DNA of 64,000 bases from Galerina marginata (lineage: Eukaryota > Basidiomycota > Agaricomycetes > Agaricales > Galerinaceae): positions 2,976,001 to 3,040,000 of the forward strand of contig JAECYW010000001.1 in NCBI GenBank assembly GCA_023014335.1, written 5' to 3'. Below, piece after piece: positions 23,102-35,100 of this stretch. The translations under genes were made by a program, and so were the position numbers. The notes below the pieces were generated by a model. That model was not told where the DNA came from. It searched no databases and saw nothing but the letters and a program-made list of their open reading frames with translations. Numbering within the stretch: position 1 is the first letter of the stretch; each line of letters opens with the position of its first letter.

Positions 23102-23708
23102 GAAGGCTTCGGCTTCGGCTTTGACATCAGCTTCGGCATAGGCACCAATATTGAATTATAGAAACATCCTATCAAAACATCAGTATTAAATGTTGCTGAT
23201 ACTAAAAATATATCTGCTGGTGGTATTGGCTTCCAATCTTCCAAAACAATGGCATTGAAATTTAAGCTGGTCATTGGCATTGGCACCGGCAACATTATGA
23301 GTGAAGTTGGCCTAGGCATTGACCTCGGGCCTCGGCTTCATAGATTTCGGCTTCACTAAATTGGCTAACTCACTCAATGCTCCACGAAACAAAAAGTTTC
23401 AGGGCTTGTGGGTATGCAAGTCACTCTGCACTCATGTACCGTACCTGTGCTCTTGAGGTTTCTAATCCCTCAAATCTCCCTACCACCTTGGCATCGGCAT
23501 CGGCATCGGCATCACAGACAGTTTGGCTTATAACATTTTTGGGCTGAACTTCTAAGGAAATTCCTTTTGCATGGTACATTTATAGATATATTCCTACAGT
23601 ATTCTGTCTTTAGACCTTAAAAAAGTATTGTTTCAATTACCAGATAAGTTACTGTGAGCCTATACATGTAGTAACAATATCCTGGATGTCCGAGATCCCG
23701 CAATACGT
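23102..23708. other. Inner spacer of foldback element, left side
   Basis: Unique relative to the right arm. Rich in GGCTTCGGC, GGCATCGGCATCGGC and related short repeats. No gene seen. The retrotransposon inserted at its end, duplicating ACGT (23705-23708 and 44477-44480). Confidence 0.6.
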
Positions 23709-24969
23709 TGTCAACGTGAATTTTTATTCACCTGGGTTTCACCGGAATTGACTTTGTTCAGGTTATTCCAGATATCGGGTAAACTGGTCCTAGACTCTGG
23801 TTCTCTCCAAACTAGTAAAAATTGGTGGATGGGTCTAGAAGGATTTAAGAAGTGTGTGGAGTAGTACGGTAGTAGTAATTCAAGTGAACTGTAGCCTGAA
23901 TATAAGAGTAAAAGTGAACTTGGGGATATAAGGAATAGTTAGGCTGGTAAGCCTGGCCGAAATGAATATACGTAGTTGTGTTGAAAAGAACTGGGCTGAC
24001 TGGAGGATAGAAGATAGTCTGCTCTGGATAGTAATAGGGATCTGTCTGATAAAAGTAGTGATTACGTTGGGTAGTTGGATAGAGTTGATGATATCTATTA
24101 GACGATCGACCAGCCATGTCAGCTAGATTTATGTATGAAACACTGCCTTTTTGCAGTGAGCCCTTATACATCCAGACCGCGTTTTTGCAGTCTGCCTTTT
24201 TGCAGTCCCTATGTATTATGCTCCTCTAGGGTGGTTGGGTGTGCCGGGGGTGGGTGTATGGGTGCTCTAGGGTGGCGGGGGATAGTAAACATATGTAAAC
24301 AATGCCCCCCATGATGTCGGGCACTGTATAATAGGTGCTGCTCATCATTTGGGCGCTTTTGGGCGCCTTTAGGCGCGGGAATAATTCATGCAGGGTCTTC
24401 AAATATTGATAGCAATTAAATTTACTTGCTGCTCGTCATTGGGGGCGGGTTTCGGGGCTGAAAAAGCGCCAGGGGGTATATATTAGTACCTACATTCCAT
24501 CTGGGATGTTGGTCACCCCGTCGGGGGGGCGGGACACGCCTAACTCGAATCTGCAAACGGATGCCATGAGTCCCGACGGGGTCCTAGTTCCATTTTCGGA
24601 CGCGTCCCGCGCCTTTTCGGCTCCTGTAGCCTGTGCGATAAAAATAGATTTGTTCATTTTTCGTGCTATATTCCCTTCATTCTTTCCATCCCTTCACTTA
24701 TAAATATGTATTCGTAATGTCCTCATAAATGCGAACCTAATGATATAATTTTTATTGCGAAAAGTGCCCTGGAAGGGGTTAAACAAATGAATGATACTTA
24801 CGGGCACCATAGGATGAGTGTTATAAATAGATTTCCCCAAAATGTCTACCGTTTTTGCCTTCCACTGGCCTCAGCATATTCCTCCCTCCACTTTTATAGA
24901 TATGGGTGTAATCAGCATAAAAATGCGAACCCATCAGTACCAATTTTATGGGTAAATCCTCAGTGGAAA

Positions 24970-27900
24970 GCCCAGGTATCTCCTGTAGGCTCTCACATAT
25001 GGTTGTAGAGAAAATATCAATATATTAGGGTGTGCTACGACATTAAATCTACGTATATTAAAGTAGGGAGAACAGCGGCGGCAGCAGCGAACCATCCGTT
25101 GACCTTGTCCAGCCCACCCACCCCTCTGCGCCGTCTCTTTGTGCACCTCATTCTCCCTGCCCGAGCCATCCAGCCTCCTGCGTCGTTTCTTTGCGCCCCC
25201 GCATTCACGCCACGGTTACGAGCGGTTCTTTTTTGCTTTGGGGTGCGCCGTTGGTTGACGGCGAACTGGCGGGAATACGAAAGCGTCAACGGCCGACGAG
25301 GAGCCTGCCATCCAAACTCCTCACCAACCATAGAACCCGCATCAACGCTTCCTCGCATTGCAGCCCACGTTTGACGTGGACTACAGGCGGGGAGACGTCA
25401 GCACCCAGGGCAATGGGCTGGGCAAGGGGCGGAGTGGGAGTCCAAAGGGGAGTTGGGCTGTCCAATGAACGCGAATGCCGTCGAATTCGCGTTCATTTCC
25501 CCAGTCCGTGCTTCCTCTCTGCCTTTGACCGTTGCAAGCTAGACGAACCGTGGGTGTGGTGTAGTGGGGAAGTGCAAGTAGGAGTCGGGCAACTTCCCTG
25601 ACTGCGAGGCGAAGGCGGCGGAGGGGGTACGGGTAGCAGTGGGGCAAGCGGCGGCTGGAGGGCAGCAAGAGGGCGAGACAACGCCATCGTTGCCCCTCCA
25701 TTACTACCCCGTCATCGTCGCTGTGTCCCAGCACACCATGGTGCTGCTGCTTCCCCTAATCGCCCCCCACCGTTCCTATCACCGACAGCCACTCCCTCAC
25801 CAACCACACCCTCGTTGCCGTTGCCCTCCTTTCGACCTCGACCCGCCCTTGCCGCCGCCCACTTCCTGTTGGCATTTGTCGTCGGCTCTGTTTCGGCGAC
25901 TGTCGACGTACACATGCGAAGATTGAGGGTGGCAGCCTGCGCCAGCACGTAGGATTTGGGATTGGAGGTGAGAGTGGGATGGTGCAGACGACTGGCGGAA
26001 TTCCCGGGCTCGAGTATTCAACGCCGGTCGCTTTGCACCATGGACAGTGGAGGGGGTGTCGTAGTTCTTGTTGCATGGATCGAAGGCGGCGTTGGCGCTG
26101 GAGCGAGCGTGGAGTCACGGATGAGCATGGTGGAATCGGGGGCGCCGCGGATGGGTGTAGTGGGGAGTCGCGGGTGACGGTGCCGTACTGCGACAGCGCC
26201 GGCCCACATGCGGAGGCGAGGGGCACGCGACGCAGGCTTTTGTGGCCTTGAGGGAGCAAGATAGAGAGGCGAGGAGGAGGTGGTGGTGGTGGTGAGAAAG
26301 CAGAAATCAACATGGACGTTGTTGATCGGCTTTCGGGAAGGCTTGCGATTGGCTGATGGAGTCGGGCCGGGCAGACTCCGATCCGAGATCAACGACTCGA
26401 ACGTCGTCGCGGCCACCCAATGTATAGTCTGGACTCTGGAGATCGGCGGTATATACTGTATATGTAGTTTAGAAGTTATATCTAGCCTTAATTAAATAAA
26501 GAATAAGGAGTACCATTTATTAAACTGAATGTATATTGAATGTTTGAAATTGACGACGAATTTCTTCAATCATTCATGCCTAAAAACTATGAAGTAGAGG
26601 TTTGGAAAGTTCATAATGTATTTTAGCCATGTAAAGTATCTAGAATCTCTTAAAATAATGCATATTTACTGTTCAAGGCTTTTTTTTGAATTAAATGCTG
26701 CCTGAAGCACCTGAATACCGTTTCTTAAACCTACTGTTTTGACCGAAATCACCACGCTCAGAAGTGCACACAGGAATCATACCGTTAAGAGGTCAATTTA
26801 CCCATCAGACGTACAAAAACCTGTTAGTATGTCAATTATAATACATTCTGTAATTAATTTCTTAATCTAATGTACGTGTTACTGTCGTCCGGAACGTCTT
26901 CGACGACGACGAGCCTCGGCGGATTGGCCGGCCCGTTCACGGTAGCCAATGATATCGATCACCGAAAACGCCGGAAGCAAGATCAACCGCCATCAACACT
27001 GGTTGATCTTGCCTTCCACCACCACCACCGACCTCCCTCTCTCCCTCTTGGCCCGTTTCGCTCCTCAAGGCCTCAAGAATGTGTTTGGTAAGGGATATTA
27101 ACGAATTTTATTACTATATTACTTATATTATCAACTCACAGGTATTCTACTGCACGAACAACATCGTGTCGCGCGCTGCGAGCCCCCCTCACGTCTAGGC
27201 TGTGGGCCGGCGTTCCAACGAATTCGGGTGGGAATTGGGTGGGGCATGACGAGGGGAGACCTTAGACGGGGAGACCCGCCCAGTACGTCGCGAGACGAGT
27301 CATATTTTGACTCGTCTTTGCTTTCCTTCCTCCCCTCCACGCCCCCACCTCATTCCCGCCGCGATAGGTTGGTTCGGAGACCGCTGCCGCTGTCTACGCG
27401 GATATTTACCCCGCCTGCATCAACTCCTTTCCATGCGCCGTCCCATTTCAGCCCTACGAACCACCCGCAACCTGCTCGTACGTGCTTGTACGAGTGCTCC
27501 GGGTGCGGAAGCAGCAGCAGCAGCAGAAACACCAACACTGCTGCTTTGCTTGGGTGACGTGAATGGTGTCGCGTGGAGGCAACGACTTCACTCTCGCCTC
27601 TCGAAACACCCCGCGCGCCTTCCTCGTGCTCGTCGCCACGTCGCTCGCCCGCTACCCCTCCACCCTTCCTCGTACCGCAGGCGTCGCCGCTGTCAACAGC
27701 GCCAGCACCGTCATGGCTATCCATCGGCCCATTCACCCCGCTTACGACGACCAGAGGCAAACACGAACCGCGTTCGCTGGTTCTTTCGGCCCATCGCCCC
27801 TCTCTCTGCCCAGCACTCCGCCTGGCGACGTCTCCCAGCTCCCAGTCCACGTCACACGTGGGCTGCGATGCGCGGGAGATGACGATTGGGAGAGTACGAC

Positions 27901-28260
27901 GTGGAGCACAGGCTGTAGCAACCGATATTGCTGCAGCCTAGTTGCTAGTCGTCGCGATAAGACCGCATGGGCGAGGCGAGCGAGCTAGGGGATGGCGCCA
28001 GAACGCCGCCGACACCCTCCGAACCACGAGACACGACGACGACATTTGACGATGGGATTGAGGGAGTTGAGAGCCGTAGGCGGATACTGACGAGCAGGAG
28101 AAGCGGGTGAATGGGCAGGGAGCTCCTGCCATTCTACCCGTGTTAACGAGTAAGTATCGCGGGCAGACACTTTCGTTGCCTCCTCGCGATACATACAGTA
28201 AATATAATGTTGTACATAGTGCGATATTAATATAATTTAACCATTCTACATAACTTGATT
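24970..28260. other. GC-rich interior of the 5.0-kb element
   Basis: Two GC-rich blocks (about 25050-26420 and 26880-28010) are separated by an AT-rich spacer. Many overlapping open frames exist on both strands, as expected from composition. None has a motif I recognise, and splice sites do not join them convincingly. A near-perfect hairpin lies at 26977-27012. Confidence 0.5.
26977..27012. repeat. Perfect 12-bp stem hairpin
   Basis: GCAAGATCAACC, a 12-nt loop, then GGTTGATCTTGC. The stem extends a few more bases with one bulge (GGAA against TTCC). Confidence 0.75.
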
Positions 28261-29197
28261 CAACCAGGCGTTCCACTGGGTGTTAGACTATAAAATTAGC
28301 ATCATTATGCTCACAATTACATGTAGATTCCAGCTGTGCCTACACGAGTGAAGGGAAAGACAGACTGAGCTTGGGATAAGGCAAAACGGTAGACATTTCA
28401 CAGAAATCTATTTATAACACTCATCCTATGGTGCCCGTAAATATCATTCATTCGTGTAACCACTTTCAGAGCGTATTTAGCCATAAAAATTATACTGTTA
28501 GGTTCCTATTTACGAGTACTTTCCGACTATGTATTAAAAAAGGAGGGGAAAGAAAATGTGCAGGTAATATCGCAGGTAAACTGACCGAATCTATTTTTAT
28601 CGCACAGGCTACAGGAACCGAAAAGGCGCGGGACGCGTCCGAAAATGGAACTAGGACCCCGTCGGGACTCATGGCATCCGTTTGCAGATTCGAGTTAGGC
28701 GTGTCCCGCCCCCCCGACGGGGTGACCAACATCCCAGATGGAATGTAGGTACTAATATATACCCCCTGGCGCTTTTTCAGCCCCGAAACCCGCCCCCAAT
28801 GACGAGCAGCAGCCAATTTTAATTGCTATCAATATTTCAAGGCCCTGCATGAATTATTCCCGCGCCTAAAGGCGCCCAAAAGCGCCCAAATGATGAGCAG
28901 CACCTATTATACAGTGCCCGACATCATGGAGGGCATTGTTTACATATATTTACTATCCCCCGCCACCCTAGAGCACTCATACACCCACCCCCGGCACACC
29001 CAACCACCCTAGAGGAGCATAATACATAGGGACTGCAAAAAGGCAGACTGCAAAAACGCGGTCTGGATGTATAAGGGCTCACTGCAAAAAGGCAGTGTTT
29101 CATACATGGGTATGGCTGCTACAGGTGGATCGACGGGCGGGTTGATAGGAATTCGGATAGGAAATGACGGAAGTGGTAGCTTAATATTTAGGTAGAG

Positions 29198-29768
29198 TAA
29201 GGCTCCAACCGTACACTATATGTATATGGCCGAGGGCGTATATATACAGATATGGTGGTATACCCTATATATACTGTATATATATGGATATAGGGTTCCT
29301 GTATATTGTTTTTCCAGTACACTTTTTTTTTGCCTCTCGGAGAGGTCATTTTTATACTGCAAACTAAGTAAATTGGTGTAAGCCTCTCAGGGTTCATGAC
29401 TTTCTTTTAAATCCTTGTAGAATCCTGTAGGTGACCAAATTTCTCTCGACATTGCCTTGCCTTAGACATCTTCAATAGGGCCCTGGCTCTAGAATATCGG
29501 AGTCTGGGCATGTTTTATATAGGTAAAAGGTTCAGAAAACGGGGAAATTTTATGTCAAAGGAATTCTACTAAATATACCCCAGCCACCTGTAAAAAATTA
29601 GCCAAGGCAGGCAGGTATTTTCCCGGATCCTGGGTATCATATACAGCAACCGTATACTGTATATTTACTGTACATGCACATTTCCCCAGATGTCCTATAC
29701 ATATACCTATATATATACAGTATTAACCGTATATATACAGTAGTGTATAGTGTACGGTTGGAGCCTTA
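29198..29768. mobile_element. 571-bp MITE with 8-bp target duplication
   Basis: Ends TAAGGCTCCAACCGTACAC and its exact reverse complement. Flanked by AGGTAGAG at 29190-29197 and 29769-29776, which is single in the intact LTR. AT-rich interior with many TATATACAGTA palindromes; no coding capacity. An 8-bp duplication fits hAT-like elements, but the TIR does not have a classical hAT start. Confidence 0.9.
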
Positions 29769-30516
29769 AGGTAGAGTATTCGTTAGTTGGATATAAAGTC
29801 CGTGGCTGCAAGACGCAGTCGTATAAAGTCCGTTGAATCAAAGTCCGTGACTGCAAGACGCAGTCGTATAAAGTCCGTTAAATCAAAGTCCGTAACTGCA
29901 AGACGCAGTCGTATAAAGTCCGTTAAATCAAAGTCCGTAACTGCAAGACGCAGTCGTATAAAGTCCGTTAAATCAAAGTCCGTAACTGCAAGATGCAGTC
30001 GTATAAAGTTCGTTAAATCAAAGTTCGTACCTGCAAGTATGCAGAATATTCACTCAAGTTCAGTAGCTACAAGAGTAGCAGGGTTCTTTAGGCTTAGTGG
30101 CTTATAAAGTTTTGGTGAAGTGGGTACTTATATTGTCAAGTGGAAAAACTACCTCTATATATATACTTTTGGGATGCGGTTATGTTTGTAGGATGCTATG
30201 TCTAGGGAACAATAAGGACATAGCCTCGCATAGCCTTTAGCATAGCCTTAGCATAGCTTCCTGTCTAATCTTTCTGCGTAGCCTTTTTACATAGCCGTTC
30301 TGCATAGCCTTTCTGCATAGCCTTTCTGCATAGCCTTTGAAGCTAAATTAAGAGTGTCTAAATTTATACGTGGAGAAGAATTAGGTTTTCACGGGCGTAG
30401 CCTTGTGGCTGGGTAATCTAGTGTATTCTAAGTTCTGTGGATTCTAAGGTTATTCCAAGGAGTAAAGGCGAGTGCTTTGAATCAGAGCTTTGCTCTAAAC
30501 AGTATGTCGCCTGACA

Positions 30517-30820
30517 TCCGCGGGGAACAGATACCATCCGTCCTCGGTGGCAAGATTCGAAGTGTGAGTCTTCAACTTCACTGATTGGTATAAGTTAAAA
30601 AAGAGAAAAATGACAGTAAAAAAAAACATATGTTACAAGAAAAAAATGGGCGGTCTATCTACCAATTCTATACACAGTGTTCTATTCCTATTTCTATGGC
30701 TTGTATGAAGATCAAGGAGCGAGCAAGCATAAAGATTGGAATTGAAAAGAAAAGACGATGATTCAGACCGGTATGATACAAAATAGTGATGGTACGAAGC
30801 ATGCTAGAATGTGGTGTCTT
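30517..30820 (-). other. Retrotransposon 3' untranslated region
   Basis: Between the stop of the third ORF and the 3' LTR. The sequence next to the LTR (minus strand TCTGTTCCCCGCGGA) is not a typical polypurine tract. A-rich runs occur at 30600-30650. Confidence 0.5.
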
Positions 30821-32044
30821 TTAAAAACGTCTTGGATTTGGCGTGTAGTAGTCGCGGGGGTCAACAGGGATGGGCTTGTTGAAGAAAGGTTGGAGCCAGA
30901 ACTTCCAACGCGGCTGAAGAGATGTGTCCGCACGCATTCGTGCTTGATCGGCTTCTGCTCGAGCGATCTCAGCATCAAACCCGATGACCTTATGGCGAGG
31001 TAGACGAATGACGATAGGTGGCCAATCCTTGCTTGTCTTTGGGAATGAGCATCCACGGTTGTCGTACGCGATGGCTTCGACGTGCAGGACATGGTCATAG
31101 ACATAGCAGATGCGCGTCAGATAATAACAGACATCATTAGCAGGGTCACTTCCGAACAATACACGACTCCCAGGGCTGAGCATGTTCTCGACGATGAGGA
31201 GGTTGAAGGTTATAATCCAGATGGCACCCAAATATTGCCAGGCAAAGTCCACGCGCTCAATGTCAAGAGTGTTGGTGGGTATAATTAGCGAGGAGGTAGA
31301 TGGGGAGTTGAGTTGTGCTCGGGTAAGGCTGGGTCGTATCTCTTGGAACCCTGGAAGAACATTGAGGTCCGCTGGAGGATGGACGCGTTCAGGAATGGGG
31401 CCGATTGGTCGGAACTTTGCGTAAGGGCATGGAGGGGGTTCAACAACGTATGCGGGTGGGAGCGAGTGATTTTGTGGTGTGCGTGGTGTCAAGAGATGCA
31501 AAGGGATAATGTCGGTTGGAGTAATGTCCCGGGGATGGATAGTGACGGTGGATGATGTAGAAATAGAGTCAATTGAAGGATTTGGGTGAAGTGGTATTGC
31601 AGGCATGCCAGGAAGTATTTCGAGAGGGTGGGTAGTGACGACTGGTTGGAGAGGAAGACGCTTAAGTAGGGGACGATTAGATATATGTGGTTTTGGGGCA
31701 TGGACTCGCGTTTTACGCGTGTTCGGGCGTGTTGGGGGTGGTACCTCTAAAAAGGTCACGGAGTTCCGTAAGGGCGGTAGCAAGATTCCTTCCGGTAAGG
31801 TGCGAGTAGACTTAGCAGATCTCGGTCCTGAAATTGGCGGCTTCGGAAGTGGTTTGAGAACAAGGTCGTCTCGGGATGACAGCATAGTTGTGTCTGTAAC
31901 TCGAAGGGAAGGGATAACAGGGCCAGTGTAATTTGTTCGTAAGGCCAGGAGGTTTGAATCAGCGTCGTGAAAGAGGTCTAGTGGGGTCTCCGCTAGCACT
32001 CGATCGCTGTTAGAAAGGTTGTGGTATCTGTCGGATGAAGGCAT
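30821..32044 (-). CDS. Third ORF of the retrotransposon (407 aa, env position), function unknown
   Basis: Downstream of pol on the same strand, separated from the pol stop by 84 nt. The N-terminal 250 residues are Pro/Ser/Thr/Leu-rich and disordered in character (repeated LPxLP, PPxRP, LLxPRTP). A hydrophobic stretch, WQYLGAIWIITFNLLIV, follows at about 267-283. The C-terminal domain contains DVCYYLTRICYVYDHVLHVE and DWPPIVIRLPRHKVIGF, then PRWKFWLQPFFNKP. The frame is fully open, so it is probably under selection. There is no signal peptide or viral envelope motif, so calling it env would be wrong; only the position matches. It may be a structural or movement-type accessory protein of the element. 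Confidence 0.75.
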   Translation of the reverse strand: MPSSDRYHNLSNSDRVLAETPLDLFHDADSNLLALRTNYTGPVIPSLRVTDTTMLSSRDDLVLKPLPKPPISGPRSAKSTRTLPEGILLPPLRNSVTFLEVPPPTRPNTRKTRVHAPKPHISNRPLLKRLPLQPVVTTHPLEILPGMPAIPLHPNPSIDSISTSSTVTIHPRDITPTDIIPLHLLTPRTPQNHSLPPAYVVEPPPCPYAKFRPIGPIPERVHPPADLNVLPGFQEIRPSLTRAQLNSPSTSSLIIPTNTLDIERVDFAWQYLGAIWIITFNLLIVENMLSPGSRVLFGSDPANDVCYYLTRICYVYDHVLHVEAIAYDNRGCSFPKTSKDWPPIVIRLPRHKVIGFDAEIARAEADQARMRADTSLQPRWKFWLQPFFNKPIPVDPRDYYTPNPRRF

Positions 32045-32128
32045 CGTTCAAGAAAAAATGCGAAAGAAGCTTGGGGGTGGTATTTATATGTTGTTTGGTT
32101 ATATCCTCCAGGCTTCCTTTTTAGGGTT

Positions 32129-35100
32129 TTAATCCGAACGATCATCATCATCTGAGTCAGTAATTAAACTTTCTGTTCCTGAAGTCTCCTGTTCTAGATC
32201 AGCGTTTTCTTGCATAAATGCATGCCTTCGGGTGATGTATGGTAGTATGCGAAAGGCTGCATAGGTGTTCTGCAAAGATGTACCGTCTAATTCTTGTAAT
32301 TTGTAGTTTTTGCCTTTTGTTTCACGAACAACTTCATAGGGGCCTAGGTATCGAGGTTGGTGCTTCCGATCGTGTGACATTTCTATTGCTGTATTTCGTA
32401 CTAAGACCAGATCTCCCGATCGATGCTTCTTATGGGATAGCTTCCGAGCAAATCGCTTTTCAAACTGTAATTTAGATGCAAAACGGAACTGGGTAAGGGT
32501 CTCTGCGGCTCGCGCTAGGTCCTCAGGGTGTTTTGCGATCTGTCGCGATCTTAATGCTAGTAACTCTGATGTCGACATTCCTGTTTTAAAATCTTCAACT
32601 AAAAAGGTTGCCTCTGCTAAATCAAGTGGGAGAATTGGGTCGGTAGCATGAAGGAGTTGAAATGGGGAAAATCCAGTCACACGGCTTATGGTGACCCGAT
32701 CTGCAAAGACTACCTCCGCGACCCGATCAGGCCACTTTCGTAAGTCCCCGCGACATGCTTTGATAATTGCTTCTCGGAGAATGAAATGACCACGTTCAAC
32801 AACGCCATTAGCATGATGATTGTATGGTGAGATCTTGATCTGGGGGATGCCCATGCGCTTTGCAAGTTGCTCAAATGCACCTTTTACTTCTGGTCCGTTA
32901 TCTGTTACTATCTGCATAGGGGCTCCATAGCGACAGTAGATGCATTCCCAGAAGAATTTGGCTAAATTTCTAGAATCAGCCTTGCGTAGTGCTCTAGCTT
33001 CACATGTCCCAGAAAGATCGTCTTTAGCTGCTACAATATACTGAAATCCTCCAGCTTTGGGCATGTGCATGATGTCAATATAAATTTTTGCAAATAAAAT
33101 GGAAGGTGAAGATATGGTTAAAGGGATTTCTAATCGTTTTAGACTGCGGATCTGACATTCGTGACATGATTTGACATGGTGTTGGACATCGGCTCGCATA
33201 TGAGGCCAGAAGAATCGATTTCGGATGACTTCATAGACTGTCTGGATTCCTCTGTGGCCGAGGCTTTCATGTGCGTGTATTAAAATTGCTTTCTTTTGTT
33301 GTGGTTCAAAAATTACTGAAAGGGGTGGTCTATGACCATTTCGTTTGAACAGTCTTCCTTCTTTGATGAAGAATTCTGTCGCTTTAGCTAGAAATCGTCT
33401 TTTGGTTTGTACATTTTCAATGATCGGTGACTCTAGGGTTGACAGAAATCGGAAGATGTCTTGAAGTGTGTTTTCCTGATTAATTCTAGCCGAGTAACAG
33501 ACTGGGTATGCAGGGCTGCGTGGCTTGCGAATCTCAGGTGTGTGGGAGTCGGAATAAATAGGAAATGGTGGGAAGTCGTGATATGGAATTAGGCTTAGTA
33601 GCGCTATATTGTCCAGCCAGGAGTCATCATCATCAGGGGCTGTCTCTCCTTCCGCTCTTGGCCGCCTTGATAGCGCATCAGGTCCTTTGTGCTTTTCAGC
33701 AGGTACATGAATTAATTTGAAGTTAAACATAAGGATCCCTTGTATCCAACGATTTATAGCTGCGTTAGGTTGGAGATCTGGTTCATTGAGCATTCCTTTG
33801 ATATATTGGGCATCAACTTCAACGTGGAGGACCTTAACTCCTATTATGTATAGCCGCCAATGCCGAAGGGCTCGGTAAAGTCCAAAGAGTTCAAGTTTAG
33901 GTTGAGAGTAGCGTGATTCTCTTTCACTCATAGGGATTGATCCATATCGAGCAGGTCGGCGGCGGCCTTCATCATCAATTTGGGATAAGATCATGCCCGC
34001 GGCTTCATTGCTAGAGTCAACTGACAGGATGACCGGGTTGTCCGATGCGTAGTCAATGGGCCGAAGAATTGGTGCGGTGGTTATAAGCTCTTTGATCTTT
34101 GTAAATGCTTCCTCTCGTCGATCATCCCAAATAAAATCTGCTCCTTTGTGGAATAATTCAGTCAAGGGTCGCACAAGTTTGGAGTAGTCAGGTATCCAGA
34201 TTCGGACAGTACCACATAGTCCCAAGAACTGACGGACCTCTTTGGGCGTCTGAAGAGATGGCCAGCTTAGTATTTTGGCAACTTTAGAAGTGTCAGGGGT
34301 ACGTCCTTCGGAATTACATTTTTGTCCGATGATTAATACTTCTGGAAGACAAATTTGTGCTTTATTGGATGCGAACGTTGCTCCGGCAAGACCGACTCGG
34401 TGCATGACCCGATGTACATCCTGGGCGTGTTCCCAAACAAATCGGCGGATCCCGCTATTTTCTTTTAAGGTTTCGGGTGTTCCATCGGTCAGAAGGTACT
34501 GAGTTCTAGGTCCTTTGATAGGGAGGTCATCGATAAAAATGTTGGCCACATGGGGCACTTCATCCTGAAGTACCATGATCATGCATTTCTGAAACTCGGC
34601 GGGGGAGTTGGTAAAGCCGGTGGGTAAGGAAGTGATCTGAAGAAGTCCTAAAGGAGTCATGAAGGCAGTAAGATCTCTGCTCCGGGGGTGTACTTTTCTG
34701 GCATCGAAACCCCAGAATAAGTCAAAGACCGTGTAGCATTGGTGTCCTGCAAAACCTTCAACAAAGTCATCTACTATAGGGAGCATTCCAGCGTCTCGGA
34801 TGGTAATTTCGTTAAGTGGTTGCAAATCATGGACAATTCGCAATTTTCCATTTTTCTTGAGTACCACAAACCATCGAGACCTGTAAGATGATTGGCTTTG
34901 TTCATATACACCAGCTTCCACTTTGAGTTTAAGGACGTCCATGACTTTAGGCATGATTCCCGGTGGAATCGGAATATTTCGATATTCCCATGGAGTGTGT
35001 GCGATGGTGGGAATGATGTAAGGTGAGAAATAAGATTCTTTCAGAGTGCCGCGTTCAGCATCTTCGAAGGCTATTGATCCTTCATTGATAGTCATTACGT

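Larger units (their letters stand above)
24111..29127. mobile_element. 5.0-kb long-TIR DNA element inside the LTR, non-autonomous
   Basis: Flanked by GATCGAC at 24104-24110 and 29128-29134; the uninterrupted LTR has a single GATCGAC. Ends are CA...TG. Inverted repeats of about 730-850 bp (24111 to about 24965, and about 28265 to 29127) share ATGTATGAAACACTGCC, hairpin-forming CTGCCTTTTTGCAG units and GATGTTGGTCACCCCGTCGG; the outermost 20 bp have diverged. The interior is GC-rich and unlike the AT-rich repeats; I find no transposase there. It may have captured host DNA. Confidence 0.88.
23709..30516 (-). repeat. LTR split by two insertions (3' LTR of the retrotransposon)
   Basis: Same ends and sequence as 43272-44476, interrupted by the 5017-bp element (24111-29127) and the MITE (29198-29768). 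1205 + 5017 + 7 + 571 + 8 equals the observed 6808 bp, so the two LTR copies have the same length. Confidence 0.95.

Noticed and set aside
25035..27988. Many overlapping ORFs of 100-190 codons as genes
   Set aside because: They arise from GC-rich composition on both strands, carry no motifs, and are not linked by convincing introns.
29787..30107. 106-aa repeat protein in the LTR as a gene
   Set aside because: The frame is a by-product of a 45-bp tandem repeat; no start context or homology, and it is identical in both LTRs because they are copies.
30821..32044. Third retrotransposon ORF as a viral envelope
   Set aside because: No signal peptide, cleavage site, cysteine pattern or membrane anchor at the C-terminus; only its position fits.
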